Source of the DNA: Limnothrix sp. FACHB-406
GTDB lineage: Bacteria; Cyanobacteriota; Cyanobacteriia; CACIAM-69d
DNA: 64,000 nt
Direction: 5' to 3'
NCBI RefSeq assembly: GCF_014698235.1
Contig: NZ_JACJSP010000022.1
Location: forward strand, 1 to 64,000
The notes beneath the pieces were generated by a model, which was not told the origin of the DNA, did not search any database, and saw only the letters and a list, made by a program, of their open reading frames with translations. A program made the position numbers and the translations under genes. Each line of letters starts with the position of its first letter. Position 1 is the stretch's first letter. Shown piece after piece: positions 46,714-56,500 of this stretch.

Positions 46714-48360
46714 TTATGAATAGAATTCGTCTTGACGTTGCGAGAGCCAGATAACTACTAGGGATACCACCACCGATAGCGGCGTGAGCCAGTCACCCCA
46801 GCGGACATAGGGGGTTTGGCGGGTGCGGCGATAGATTTCGGTGGCGTGGAGTTCGTAGACATTGGGGCGCGATCGCCAGTGGGTGACTCCGTGCGGATCG
46901 ATGAAGGCGGAATAGCCGGTGTTGGCGGCGCGGGCCACCCATCGATCGGTTTCAATCGCCCGCATCACGTCTTGGGCGTGGTGTTGGGCAAACATCGTGG
47001 GCCGGTAATGGGCGTTGTTGGCTGCTGAGAGGATGAATTGCCCGCCGCCGGCCGCCTGCGATCGCGCCAACTCCGCATGGGCTGAGTCATAGCAAATCAA
47101 GGCGATCGCCTGGCCAAAGGGAGTGTTGAGGCGCTGATTGGGCTGGCCGAGGGCCAACTTGGTGTCCAGCGGCGATAGCCGATCGATCAAGCCGCCGATC
47201 ACAGACTCAAAGGGAATATATTCCCCCAGGGGCACAAGGCGCACTTTGTCATAGCGACCCACGGCTTTTCCGGTGCGATCGAGGGAGATGAGGCTGTTGG
47301 TGAGGCGATCGGGTTGCTGGCGATCGGGCGCAAACAGGCCCAACCACACGGGCACAGCCCGATCGAGCACTGCCGACAGGAATTCATTGCGTCGATCGCG
47401 AGTGGCCTCCGCTGTCCAGACCATTGGCAAGGCCGTTTCGGGAATCAACACGCCGTCAACGCCCGCCTCTGCAAGAGTTTCATAGCCCCGTTGATAGCCC
47501 GTGAGGGCCCTGCGCCAACCTTCGGAGCCAAATTTCAGATCGTTGGGAATATTGCCTTGGATTACCCCGATCGTCAGGGCCGCAGCGGGGCGATCGGCTA
47601 AGGGTTGGGCAGCCAAAGCGGCCCCCAAGCCATGGCCCAACAGCAACAGCGCGATCGCCCCGGCCCACCAACGCCGCCGATGGGTCAACCAAGCTTCTGC
47701 CCAGGCTCCATTCACCCCCACAATCACCGCCGTTACCAGGGCGGGGCCCGACAATTGGCCCAAGTGCAAAATCGCTAAGTTATGAGGCGCTTGGGTCAGG
47801 CCCAATCCCGTCCAAGCCAAGGGAGATTGGTTCCAGAGCCATTCCGTCACCAACCACAGGGCTAGGCCCAGCGCCCAGCGTCCGCCGGCCGATCGCCCCG
47901 CCAATTTGCGGTGTAGCAGCCCAAACCCCACCGCCCAGCAGGCGACCTGTGACCCGGCCCAACCGGCCGCCACCAACCAGCACACCAGGGCAATGGTGAG
48001 GCTGGTGGCCCAGGACACTCCCAGCCACATCATGGGATGTAGGCCCGTGAGCCAAAACACCGCCACGAGGTTGTAGCCCAAACCCCAAAGCCAGCCCAAC
48101 CCGAGTCGATCGCGCCAATTGAGCGTTGGGTTTGCCAGCAACCACCACAGCGGGGCGATCGCCACCCAGGGGAGCGGCCACCAGCCCACCGGCTCCGGCC
48201 CCAGCCCCATCACCACCCCAGCCCCCAAGGCCAGAGCCGATCGCTGCCAACGACTCCACAGCGATCGTCTTGGCCCTGGCTCGCCAGCGGTGGGCGCAAC
48301 GCCGCTGGCCCAACGACTCAGAAAATCCGTGCCTTGCCCCCCGGTTTTGCGACCAAACAC
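46714..48360 (-). CDS. lnt: Apolipoprotein N-acyltransferase
   Basis: A 548-aa membrane enzyme that adds the third acyl chain to lipoproteins. After a Gly/Arg-rich tail there are about six to seven membrane helices and then a nitrilase-like periplasmic domain. The catalytic triad is visible: Glu308 in PETALPMV, Lys372 in YDKVRLVPLGEY and Cys423 in LICYDSAHAE. A last helix closes the protein. The start is GTG 48360, three bases after the upstream small gene's stop. It ends 11 bp from the convergent restriction-modification gene. Confidence 0.95.
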   Translation of the reverse strand: MFGRKTGGQGTDFLSRWASGVAPTAGEPGPRRSLWSRWQRSALALGAGVVMGLGPEPVGWWPLPWVAIAPLWWLLANPTLNWRDRLGLGWLWGLGYNLVAVFWLTGLHPMMWLGVSWATSLTIALVCWLVAAGWAGSQVACWAVGFGLLHRKLAGRSAGGRWALGLALWLVTEWLWNQSPLAWTGLGLTQAPHNLAILHLGQLSGPALVTAVIVGVNGAWAEAWLTHRRRWWAGAIALLLLGHGLGAALAAQPLADRPAAALTIGVIQGNIPNDLKFGSEGWRRALTGYQRGYETLAEAGVDGVLIPETALPMVWTAEATRDRRNEFLSAVLDRAVPVWLGLFAPDRQQPDRLTNSLISLDRTGKAVGRYDKVRLVPLGEYIPFESVIGGLIDRLSPLDTKLALGQPNQRLNTPFGQAIALICYDSAHAELARSQAAGGGQFILSAANNAHYRPTMFAQHHAQDVMRAIETDRWVARAANTGYSAFIDPHGVTHWRSRPNVYELHATEIYRRTRQTPYVRWGDWLTPLSVVVSLVVIWLSQRQDEFYS

Positions 48361-48363
48361 GCC

Positions 48364-48549
48364 CTAACGCCCCTGCTCGATCGCCGGTTTGGGGGTTTCG
48401 GGGGTGGGTTCGGCGCTGGGGCTGAAGGCCGGGCCAACCCAAGCCAGGGCAATGGCCCCTAGCACGATCCACTGGGTCGCTTGCAGGAGCCGATCGGGCG
48501 ATCGGGGAGCCGTTGGAGGATTGGAGTTGGGGGGCAAATCCGGTTGCAT
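48364..48549 (-). CDS. Small membrane protein upstream of lnt
   Basis: A 61-aa protein starting MQPDLPPNSNPPTAPRS with one hydrophobic helix (WIVLGAIALAWVGPAF) and a polar Pro/Glu-rich end. The open frame extends upstream to 48639, but that part is encoded by tandem repeats and would overlap the phosphatase gene, so ATG 48549 is preferred. The stop TAG is followed after three bases by the GTG of lnt, so translational coupling is likely. It has no family I recognise. Confidence 0.65.
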   Translation of the reverse strand: MQPDLPPNSNPPTAPRSPDRLLQATQWIVLGAIALAWVGPAFSPSAEPTPETPKPAIEQGR

Positions 48550-48554
48550 AGCTA

Positions 48555-48625
48555 GTTTTAAGAGTGTTGTTGAGAGTGTTGGTGAGAGTGTTCTTGGGAT
48601 TGCTTTTGGGATTGCTTTTAGAATG
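48555..48625. repeat. Short direct repeats (GAGAGTGTTGGT / GGGATTGCTTTT)
   Basis: Three near-copies of GAGTGTT(G/C)(T/G) at 10-12 bp spacing are followed by two GGGATTGCTTTT copies, just downstream of the PP2C gene on the same strand. Confidence 0.6.
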
Positions 48626-48635
48626 ATGCTTCGGT

Positions 48636-49406
48636 TCAATCAGCCAAACGCTGAACCAAAATTAGTGTGACATCATCATCGGTGCGCTGGGCAATTCGAT
48701 CGGACTCCAAAAACGCCCGCAGCCGATCGATCACGACGGTCAGGTCTGGGCTTTGGGCTAAAAACCGAAACAGCGGCTGAAAAAAGGGCTGAAAAGGCGA
48801 TTGATCGGGTTCCTGTAAGGCCAATCGCTGCAAACCATCGGAAAATAGCGCGAGAGATTGCCAATCACCAAGCCAAGTGACCAACTGAGGCGATCGGGCG
48901 GCCCCTGGCTCCTGCAAAAATCGGGTTTCGTTGGCAAATTCTCCCTGTTCCGGCTGCGTGAGCGTTTGCCAATTGCCCTGGGCATCTTGAATCACCACCG
49001 CCCCATCGCCAATTTGGCCGATCACCAATCCCGTTGGTAAGGCCACCGTCACCACCAAGGTGCAAGCCAACTCTCGCAAGGCCAAATCCCGATCGCGTGC
49101 GGCCCGATCGACCGCCCACCGAGCCGCCCGCACCACCGCCCGCAACAACGGCAACCAATCCGCCAACGATCGGGGCGATCGCCGCCGCTGCCAACGAGGC
49201 AACAACGTTAAAACCGTTTCCACCGCCACCTGGGCCCCCAGATCGGAGGCACTGGCCGATCCGGCTCCGTCGGCCACCACCGCAAATCCTGCCCGATCGC
49301 CCAAGACCCAACCACTGGCATCTTGGCAAGGTTCCGCCGCCCGCCGATGCCGACTCCCCGCCACCGACAGGGCGATCGATGCCATCCGCATCGATTCCAG
49401 TTGCAT
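48636..49406 (-). CDS. PP2C-type protein phosphatase
   Basis: A protein of about 256 aa with the metal-dependent PP2C fold: a CQDASGW start to the core, the metal aspartate in VVADGAGSA, GQIGDGAVVIQD and the DDVTLILVQRL ending. It should remove phosphate from Ser/Thr residues, possibly opposing the Ser/Thr kinases encoded nearby. The frame is open to 49469, overlapping the histidine kinase by 19 bp; Met codons at 49406 and 49385 are alternatives. A perfect hairpin (49410-49429) lies just upstream of 49406. Confidence 0.85.
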   Translation of the reverse strand: MQLESMRMASIALSVAGSRHRRAAEPCQDASGWVLGDRAGFAVVADGAGSASASDLGAQVAVETVLTLLPRWQRRRSPRSLADWLPLLRAVVRAARWAVDRAARDRDLALRELACTLVVTVALPTGLVIGQIGDGAVVIQDAQGNWQTLTQPEQGEFANETRFLQEPGAARSPQLVTWLGDWQSLALFSDGLQRLALQEPDQSPFQPFFQPLFRFLAQSPDLTVVIDRLRAFLESDRIAQRTDDDVTLILVQRLAD

Positions 49407-49409
49407 CCC

Positions 49410-49429
49410 AAGTTGCAGCGATGCAACTT
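49410..49429 (-). promoter_or_regulatory. 8-bp hairpin with tetraloop before the PP2C start
   Basis: AAGTTGCA and TGCAACTT form a perfect 8-bp stem around a 4-nt loop. It sits between the histidine kinase stop (49451) and the PP2C ATG at 49406. It has no T-tract. It may moderate readthrough or translation within the operon. Confidence 0.45.
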
Positions 49430-49450
49430 CCTGACCCGTGACGCTCAATC

Positions 49451-50764
49451 CTAACTCCTGTCTACACAAACCAGCGGCAACTCAATCATAAAGGTTGTGC
49501 CCGCCCCTAACTGGGACTCCAACCACAATCGACCGCCATGCTTTTCTTCAATCACTTGTCGAGACAGGGTTAAGCCCAAGCCGGTTCCTTTGCCAACCAA
49601 TTTAGTTGTAAATAAATGCTCAAAAATTTGGCTTTGTAGCTCCTCAGCAATGCCGCGCCCGTTGTCCTGGATGGATAGGTGAACCGATTTTTGATCCGCC
49701 GAGAGGGCAGTGGTGATGATGATTTGGGGGGGATTTTCGCTGAGCGCCTGGACAGGGCGATCGCGGCAAGCTTCATCCAGTTCATCGATCGCGTTAGCCA
49801 GCAAATTCATAAACACCTGATTCAGTTGACCGGCAAAGCATTCCACTTCAGGCACATCACCATAGTTTTTAATGACCTGAATGGCAGGCCGATGATCATG
49901 GGACTTCAGGCGATGTTTTAACGGTAAAATTGTGCTGTCCAATCCATCTTGCAAATCAAAACTAACTGGATATTCACTATCTAAGCGCGAGAAGGTTCTT
50001 AAGCTATCACTAATCGTTTTAATGCGATCAATTCCCTGATTCATCGACTCCAAAAGCTTGGGCAAGTCCTGGCGAATGAATTCTAAATCCACTTCTTCAA
50101 TGAGTTGTTGCACCTGCTGATGGGGATCGGGATGATGTTCCGCATAGGCATCCAACAGGGCAAACAGATCCTCCAGGTGCTCCAATGCAGGGCGAATATT
50201 GCCCTTTAAAAACCCCAAAGGATTATTAATTTCATGGGCCACCCCGGCGACCAAATTCCCCAGGGCCGACATTTTTTCACTTTGTACCAGTTGAATTTGC
50301 GCTTGCTGAAGCTGTTCCACCACCTGCTCGAGGGTCGTGGACTTTTCTAAGAGCTGAGCCTCGGATTCTTGCAAACGTCGTTCGGCCATCACTCGATCGG
50401 TCACATTCTGGGCGATCGAGTAAATGGATAGCATCTGATCTTGGTCATCAAAAACCGGCGTGTTAATCCATTCACAAATAATGACACTGCCGTCTTTGCA
50501 GATATTCTCATTTTGACAAACAACCGTTTTTCGCTCCTCTAGCAGGGCCACCATCAGCGGCTTAATTTCGGTTTGCACGGTTGGCGACACGATACGGCTA
50601 ACCGGTTGTAGATAAATTTCTTCCGCAGAATAGCCAAAGATTTTTTCGGCAGCCGGGTTCCAACTGATGACACAGAAATCTTGGTTCCATTCAATCAGCG
50701 CTAAGGGGGTTTGCTGAATCAGGAAACTGAGTTTTTCAGTGATGCCAAGAAACTGGTTTGACAT
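49451..50764 (-). CDS. PAS domain sensor histidine kinase
   Basis: A 437-aa soluble kinase. An N-terminal PAS domain (about 10-125) has IEWNQDFCVISWNPAAEKIFGYSAEEI, and a short coiled coil (about 130-165) follows. The dimerisation domain carries the phospho-acceptor His177 in GVAHEINNPLG, and the HATPase domain has NLLANAIDELDEA, DNGRGIAEE and GKGTGLGLTLSRQV. It has no transmembrane segment. Its transmitter is closely similar to the C-terminal kinase half of the 1807-aa protein 3-9 kb away. It may lead an operon with PP2C, the small membrane gene and lnt. Confidence 0.93.
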   Translation of the reverse strand: MSNQFLGITEKLSFLIQQTPLALIEWNQDFCVISWNPAAEKIFGYSAEEIYLQPVSRIVSPTVQTEIKPLMVALLEERKTVVCQNENICKDGSVIICEWINTPVFDDQDQMLSIYSIAQNVTDRVMAERRLQESEAQLLEKSTTLEQVVEQLQQAQIQLVQSEKMSALGNLVAGVAHEINNPLGFLKGNIRPALEHLEDLFALLDAYAEHHPDPHQQVQQLIEEVDLEFIRQDLPKLLESMNQGIDRIKTISDSLRTFSRLDSEYPVSFDLQDGLDSTILPLKHRLKSHDHRPAIQVIKNYGDVPEVECFAGQLNQVFMNLLANAIDELDEACRDRPVQALSENPPQIIITTALSADQKSVHLSIQDNGRGIAEELQSQIFEHLFTTKLVGKGTGLGLTLSRQVIEEKHGGRLWLESQLGAGTTFMIELPLVCVDRS

Positions 50765-51372
50765 AACAGTCAGTTGTTGAATGGAAGGAAAATTAGCAAT
50801 CTTGCTGAGTCGATGTCTGAAAAGCGTCTTGGATTATTTACCAAGCACGAATCATCACGAAGGCAAGGAGCTTAAGCCCCTTATTTGCGATGACACCTGA
50901 AAGGAGTAGCTATGGCTTTTCAGACATCTACTTAGGGATAACGCTTAGCAAGCTATCCAAACACTAAACATCAAACAATCAGCCCAGGACAGACCATAGT
51001 TATGAATATCTGTATTGGATTGAATATTTATAAAGAGTACCAGCGTATTAGAACTTTAAATTTGAGTTGCAAAATGTGCAAATAGCACCAAGTATCCTCC
51101 AATCTTAACGGATGATCCGAATGGCCGCCGTAAATTTGTGATATTTGTAGTTAAAGTTTCGATAATGCATCATCACAAATTAATCCCCCACCTTAGCTGC
51201 CGATCAGTGGTGCGTTAAAGTTCTGGAGTGATTTTGCTCAATTTTTCGCCAAAAATCAGCAGAGATGCGATTAGCGCGAAATTTCAACTCCGTTCGGGTC
51301 AAGGCGCGTTCCTTCGCCATGGAGATTCACCGGCTGCGATCGCCCGTTCCAGCGGTTCTAAACTGATTTTGC
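50765..51372. other. AT-rich gap with MITE-like element
   Basis: A 608-bp gene-free region upstream of the histidine kinase. It holds the inverted-repeat element at 50808-50932, described separately. The rest (50950-51200) is AT-rich with no ORF recognised. Confidence 0.5.
50808..50932. mobile_element. MITE-like 125-bp inverted-repeat element
   Basis: The ends are an 18-bp inverted repeat, AGTCGATGTCTGAAAAGC on the left and GCTTTTCAGACATCTACT on the right, with one mismatch. The middle contains a near-palindrome around GCTTAAGC (50870-50877). No transposase is encoded and no target-site duplication is evident. The size and termini fit a non-autonomous element, moved in trans by an insertion-sequence transposase outside the window. 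Confidence 0.5.
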
Positions 51373-53307
51373 CTAGACCAATCGCGCTTGGCGATAGAAC
51401 TGCACCCGATCACGCAGGGTATTAGCCGGGGTTTCTTGGCTCCAATGTTCCACCAAGGCATGGCCCAAGGCCCAAGCTTCCCGCTCCGGTGGCTGACCGT
51501 TGTCGGTCACCAGCGGCCACAGGGACAGCCAATCTAAGTTGCGCGATCGCGCTTCGCCGTCCAAGCTGGCTGTTGGTTGCAGTAGGCTAAACAGGTCGTA
51601 GGCCAGTTGCAACTTACCAACCACCAGGGGCAATTGCTCGATCGGGATGCGCTCGGCCAACAGATAGGCCAAGGTTGGAGAGCCGGTCATCACCCGCGAA
51701 ATGAGTTGCAGAACGGGGCTTTTGAGAAACAGGGCCAGCCCTTGGGCGGTGGACATTTGGAACACATATTGATCGATGATGCGAGCGGCGGCCGTGGCGC
51801 GGGCTTCCCGATCGCGTAGGAAGCGGGCCAAGCGAAGTTCCTGGGCTGGGCCGATCGCCTCTAGTAATGCCAGGGAAAGGGTTTCCAGCCCCCAAGGCCC
51901 CCGCTCTCCCAACACCACAGGCAAGAATTGATCGCAATGGGCCCCCAGTAGCTCGGCGCGATATTGCACCGCTTCCCGCATCGATTGCTCCTTGGGTCGA
52001 TCTCCCTCCAACCAGTCGTAGGGCGGTTGCCACTCCCGCAGGGGCCGCAAGCGATCCACCTGGGAAATGACCCCAATCACCGGAGCCGTCACCCCAGCGG
52101 CCTGCAAATCTCGCAAGCAGTCCAAATCCATCTGTAGCGCCGGATCCAGCGCTGGAGTCACCAACAGGATCACGTCTGCGGCCCGAGCGGCCGCCCGGGC
52201 CCGCTCTCCGGCCGTTGGGTTACCCGCCTGTTCATAGCCCGGTGAGTCCCACAGCCGCAACCGATCGCCCGTGGCGGCCACCCACTCATAGCTCACCACC
52301 CGATCGGTGTTGGGCAACACATCCGTTTCCGCCAACTCCGCCGCAAACAGCCCATTCACCAGGCTGCTTTTGCCGGCCCCCGTTCGCCCCAACAACAACA
52401 CATTCACCACGGCGGTGGCGATCGCCTCTTCCGGTTCCGCTTGAGCAATCAAGGCTTGCAGGGTTTCGGTTTGGGCCTGGGGAATGGGTGAGGCGATCGG
52501 GGCAAAATTTTCCGGCGGCAACCCGGCCCCACCGTACAGGGCGATCGCCTGGCGCGCCAAATTCCGCAAAGCCGTTTCCCGCAACACTTGCCCCAAATTC
52601 GCCAACAGGGCGCGATCAGCCCTAGTGCTGGAGCCTTGGGTGATCGTTCGAGCCGCCGCCGCCACCGGATTCAAAAACCACTGGGCCCACTGCCAAGCCC
52701 GAAACGCCTTGCGCATGGAAGGCTCCAGCTTTTGATACAGCGTATAGGTCTCGTAGGCTTGGCCCACGGTCACCTGGCCCAAAACTGGCTCCAGTTGCTG
52801 CATCCAGCGATCCAAATCATCCACCGTCCCCCGCATCAATCGATAGGCTTGGGGCACATAAATACTGAGTAAGGGATAGCTCGCCTCCGGGTAATAGGCC
52901 CGAGCAACCGCCGTCGTTAAGCTCAAACAACGCTGCCAAAACTGATCCCAATTTTCCCAAGGGGCCGGGTCGTTTTGGGCAGCTTGCAACAGGTCCGTTA
53001 AGGCCACTTCCGCCCGCGCCAACGCACCTTCATTCACCGGCACAGCAACATGATCGCCCCGCTGTTCCCAGTCCGCCAGCCCCGCCGAGGCGATCGCCGC
53101 TTCCACTTGCCCCACCATGGATTTTGTCCAGCGCACCAGCAACCAGCGCCAGCCCACCAGCATCAGGGTAAACAGTCCCCAAATCCAACTCAAGCCCCAA
53201 GCGTGCAACTGGGAGCCGGCCGCCCACAGCACCACCCCCACTATCGTCACCAACGGCAGCGCCAACACCACCCACTGCCACCGCGCCAATCGCACCATTG
53301 CCGCCAA
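51373..53307 (-). CDS. Membrane-anchored GTPase
   Basis: A 644-aa protein. Two hydrophobic segments lie at the N terminus (about 10-32 and 38-58). The P-loop G domain starts near residue 300: GRTGAGKSSLVNGLF (G1), DSPGYEQAG (G3) and a G4 that reads SQVD rather than NKxD. The remainder is helical. It is like the Era/DUF697-type GTPases of cyanobacteria with unknown cellular role, and is expected to act at the inner membrane. The G4 change may alter nucleotide selectivity. The P-loop assignment is secure; the role is not. Confidence 0.85.
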   Translation of the reverse strand: MAAMVRLARWQWVVLALPLVTIVGVVLWAAGSQLHAWGLSWIWGLFTLMLVGWRWLLVRWTKSMVGQVEAAIASAGLADWEQRGDHVAVPVNEGALARAEVALTDLLQAAQNDPAPWENWDQFWQRCLSLTTAVARAYYPEASYPLLSIYVPQAYRLMRGTVDDLDRWMQQLEPVLGQVTVGQAYETYTLYQKLEPSMRKAFRAWQWAQWFLNPVAAAARTITQGSSTRADRALLANLGQVLRETALRNLARQAIALYGGAGLPPENFAPIASPIPQAQTETLQALIAQAEPEEAIATAVVNVLLLGRTGAGKSSLVNGLFAAELAETDVLPNTDRVVSYEWVAATGDRLRLWDSPGYEQAGNPTAGERARAAARAADVILLVTPALDPALQMDLDCLRDLQAAGVTAPVIGVISQVDRLRPLREWQPPYDWLEGDRPKEQSMREAVQYRAELLGAHCDQFLPVVLGERGPWGLETLSLALLEAIGPAQELRLARFLRDREARATAAARIIDQYVFQMSTAQGLALFLKSPVLQLISRVMTGSPTLAYLLAERIPIEQLPLVVGKLQLAYDLFSLLQPTASLDGEARSRNLDWLSLWPLVTDNGQPPEREAWALGHALVEHWSQETPANTLRDRVQFYRQARLV

Positions 53308-53500
53308 CTCCCAAGGCTACGGTTCCCATTCTAGAAACCATCAGGGGCGATCGCCCAAGCTTTTTTAATGCGTGAGAATGGGCAGCAAAACCATGCTTAA
53401 CAGCAACCATGCGATCAAAAAAAGGCGATCAAAAAAGGCGATCGGTTCACTAGGTTACAAAATCAGGCGATCGTCATCACCCTCAGCACAAACATTAAGA

Positions 53501-53531
53501 TTGACACCTGACCAAAAGAAATTGCTAAGCT
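53501..53531 (+). promoter_or_regulatory. Candidate promoter of the hybrid kinase gene
   Basis: A perfect TTGACA (53501-53506) is followed after 19 bp by TAAGCT (53526-53531), 69 bp before the ATG of the 1807-aa kinase. The spacing is long for a standard promoter, so this is a weak call. A GCGATCAAAAAA direct repeat lies upstream at about 53410-53437. Confidence 0.3.
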
Positions 53532-53599
53532 AGATGTCTGAGTTGATGAAAACACGATCAATTTCAACTCTATCAACGCTTCATCACGGATTAATTTAG

Positions 53600-56500
53600 A
53601 TGTCTCCACTGAATGCTTCTTCAATCAATTCTTTTCCTGAAGTTCCTGGCTATAGAATTTTTGAACAAATTCACCGTGGGTCACGCACATCCGTTTATCG
53701 CGCCATCCAGCACCATAGTCAGCGACTAGTAATTCTAAAAGCGCTGCATTCAAGCTATCCCACCTTTAGTGAATTAATTCAATTTCGAAATCAATACGCC
53801 ATCACTCAAAATCTTGATGTTCCAGGCATTGTGCAGCCTTTAGATTTGGAGCCGATCGGCAATAGCTATGCCCTGATCATGGAAGACTGTGGCAGCATTT
53901 CTCTTCAGCAATATTGTCAGCAACAACAACTCAGCCTAGGTGATGTGCTCAACATTGCCCTGCAACTGACCACCATTCTGCATAACCTGCATCAGCAACG
54001 GGTCATTCATAAAGATATTAAGCCGGCCAATATTCTAATTCATCCAGAATCCAAGCAAGTCAAACTCATTGACTTTAGCATCGCGTCCCTATTGCCCAAA
54101 GAGACACAGGAAATTCAAAATCCGAATGTTCTTGAAGGAACCCTGACTTATCTTGCGCCGGAGCAAACCGGACGCATGAACCGGGGGATTGACTATCGCG
54201 CGGATTTTTATGCCTTGGGTGTGACCTTATATCAACTATTCAGTGGCCAGTTGCCCTTTGAGTCAGAGGATCCAATGGAGCTGGTGCATTGTCATATTGC
54301 CAAAGTACCCACACCCGTTGAGCAAATCAATCCAGCCATTCCAGCCATCGTAGGGGCGATCGTTGCTAAATTGATTGCCAAAAATGCTGAGGATCGCTAT
54401 CAAAGTGCCCTGGGACTAAAACATGATTTACAACAATGCTTGAACCAGTGGCAGGACACAGGCACTGTTGCTGATTTTGAATTGGGTCAACGGGATTTAA
54501 GCGATCGCTTCCTGATTCCTGAAAAACTCTATGGCCGCGAAACGGAAGTTCAAGCGCTCCTGAAAGCCTTTGATCGGATTGCTCAAGGCCGTTCAGAATT
54601 GATGCTAGTGGCGGGATTCTCTGGAATTGGCAAAACCGCTGTTGTCAACGAAGTTCACAAGCCCATTACTCAGAAAAAAGGCTATTTCATTAAGGGAAAA
54701 TTTGATCAATTCAATCGCAGTATTCCCCTCTTTGCGTTTGTACAAGCACTGCGCGACCTGATGGGACAGCTTTTGTCAGAATCTGATGCGCAATTAGCCC
54801 AATGGAAGACCCATATTCTGGAAGCCGTGGGCAGCAATGGTCAAATTCTGATCGATCTCATTCCTGAGCTGGAACAAGTTATTGGGCCGCAGCCACCCGC
54901 TCCAGAGCTTTCTGGTGAAGCCGCCCAAAATCGTTTTAACCACTTATTTCAAAATTTCATTCAAGTTTTTGCAAAATCAGATCACCCCCTCGTCATTTTT
55001 ATCGATGATCTGCAATGGGCTGATTCAACTTCTTTGGGGTTGATGCAAAATCTGTTAACAGAGGCTCGCTCCCATGCTCAATGTCTCTTGGTTTTGGGAG
55101 CCTATCGAGATAATGAAGTGTTGCCCGGCCATCCCTTTTTAATCACAGTAAAAGCCTTAGAAGAGGCCCATGTTTCCTTGACGACCCTCACCCTCGGCCC
55201 CTTAAGTGCAGAGAGTCTCAACCAGTTAATTGCTGATACTTTCCGAACCTCAAACAGCAAAGTGCAGCCCTTGACCCATCTGGTGATGCAAAAAACCCAG
55301 GGCAACCCATTCTTTGCGACCCAATTCCTCAAAGCACTACACCAAGACAGTCTCATTACCTTCGATCGGGAGGCGGGTCACTGGCAATGCGACTTAGTAC
55401 CAGTACAGGACGCAGCCTTAACGGATGATGTGGTGGAGTTCATGGCCTTGCAGCTCCAAAAGTTGCCCATGGTCACCCAAGAACAACTGAAGTTTGCCGC
55501 TTGTGTTGGGGCTAAATTTGACCTCAAGACCTTAGCAATTGTTTCAGAACAAAGCGAAATTCAAGCGGCTTCAGCCCTATGGCCAGCACTGCAAGAGGGG
55601 CTGATTTTGCCAGAGGGCAAGATTTATAAGTTCTATGCGGATCGTGATTCATCCCAGGTCGATCAAGCCTGGAGCGAAGAAATTTCTGGGCAAATTCAAT
55701 ACCGTTTTTCCCATGACCGAGTGCAACAGGCTGCTTATTCCCTGATTCCTGAAGATCAGAAACAGGTGACTCACCTGAAGATGGGTCAGTTGCTCCAAAG
55801 TCGCCTGTCGGCAGCAGAGCGAGAGGAGAAGCTATTTGATATTGTCGGACATTTGAATTTGGGGCATGGGCTATTAAGTCAGCAAAATGAACGAGAGGCA
55901 TTGATTCGACTGAATCTTGCTGCCATTGACAAGGCGAAAAAGGCAACGGCTTACGGTGCGGCTCAAGGCCTCGTGACGATCGGGCTGGAGCTACTTTCAG
56001 AAGAGCCTTGGCAGACCCAGTATGAATTGAGCTTAAAACTCCATCAAATGGCGGCAGATGTGGCCTGTTTAAAGGCTGATTTTGAGGGGGCGATCGCCCA
56101 AGTTCAACAGGTTTTAGAGCAAGCTCAAACCGTCTTGGATAAAGTGCCTGTTTATATGGTGCAAGTCAGGGTGTTGACGGCTCAGAATCAATTGGCAGAG
56201 GCGATCGCCATTGCTGCCCAAGCTATCACTGAATTGGGAGTTCAGTTTCCCGACGACATCACACCAAGCCTCACCGCCCAAACCTTGCAAACTGTGGAAA
56301 CTGAGCTAGAGGGAACGGTCATTGAGGATTTGGTCAATTTGCCAGTGATGACTGACCCAAAGACCATTGCCGCCATGGAATTGCTGGGCATGATTATGCC
56401 CATGGTATTTATTGCAAAGCCCACTTTTCTACCCTTTGTTTGCGCAAAGATTGTGAGCTTGTCGCTCCAGTTTGGCAACACGCCTGTCTCAAGTGTTGGT

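Noticed and set aside
48550-48639. Upstream extension of the small lnt-operon gene
   Set aside because: The extra 30 residues are encoded by direct repeats and overlap the PP2C gene; the Met at 48549 gives a normal small membrane protein.
53530-53542. Second copy of the MITE terminus near the large kinase
   Set aside because: Only about 11 bases match one terminus and there is no partner end; most likely coincidence.
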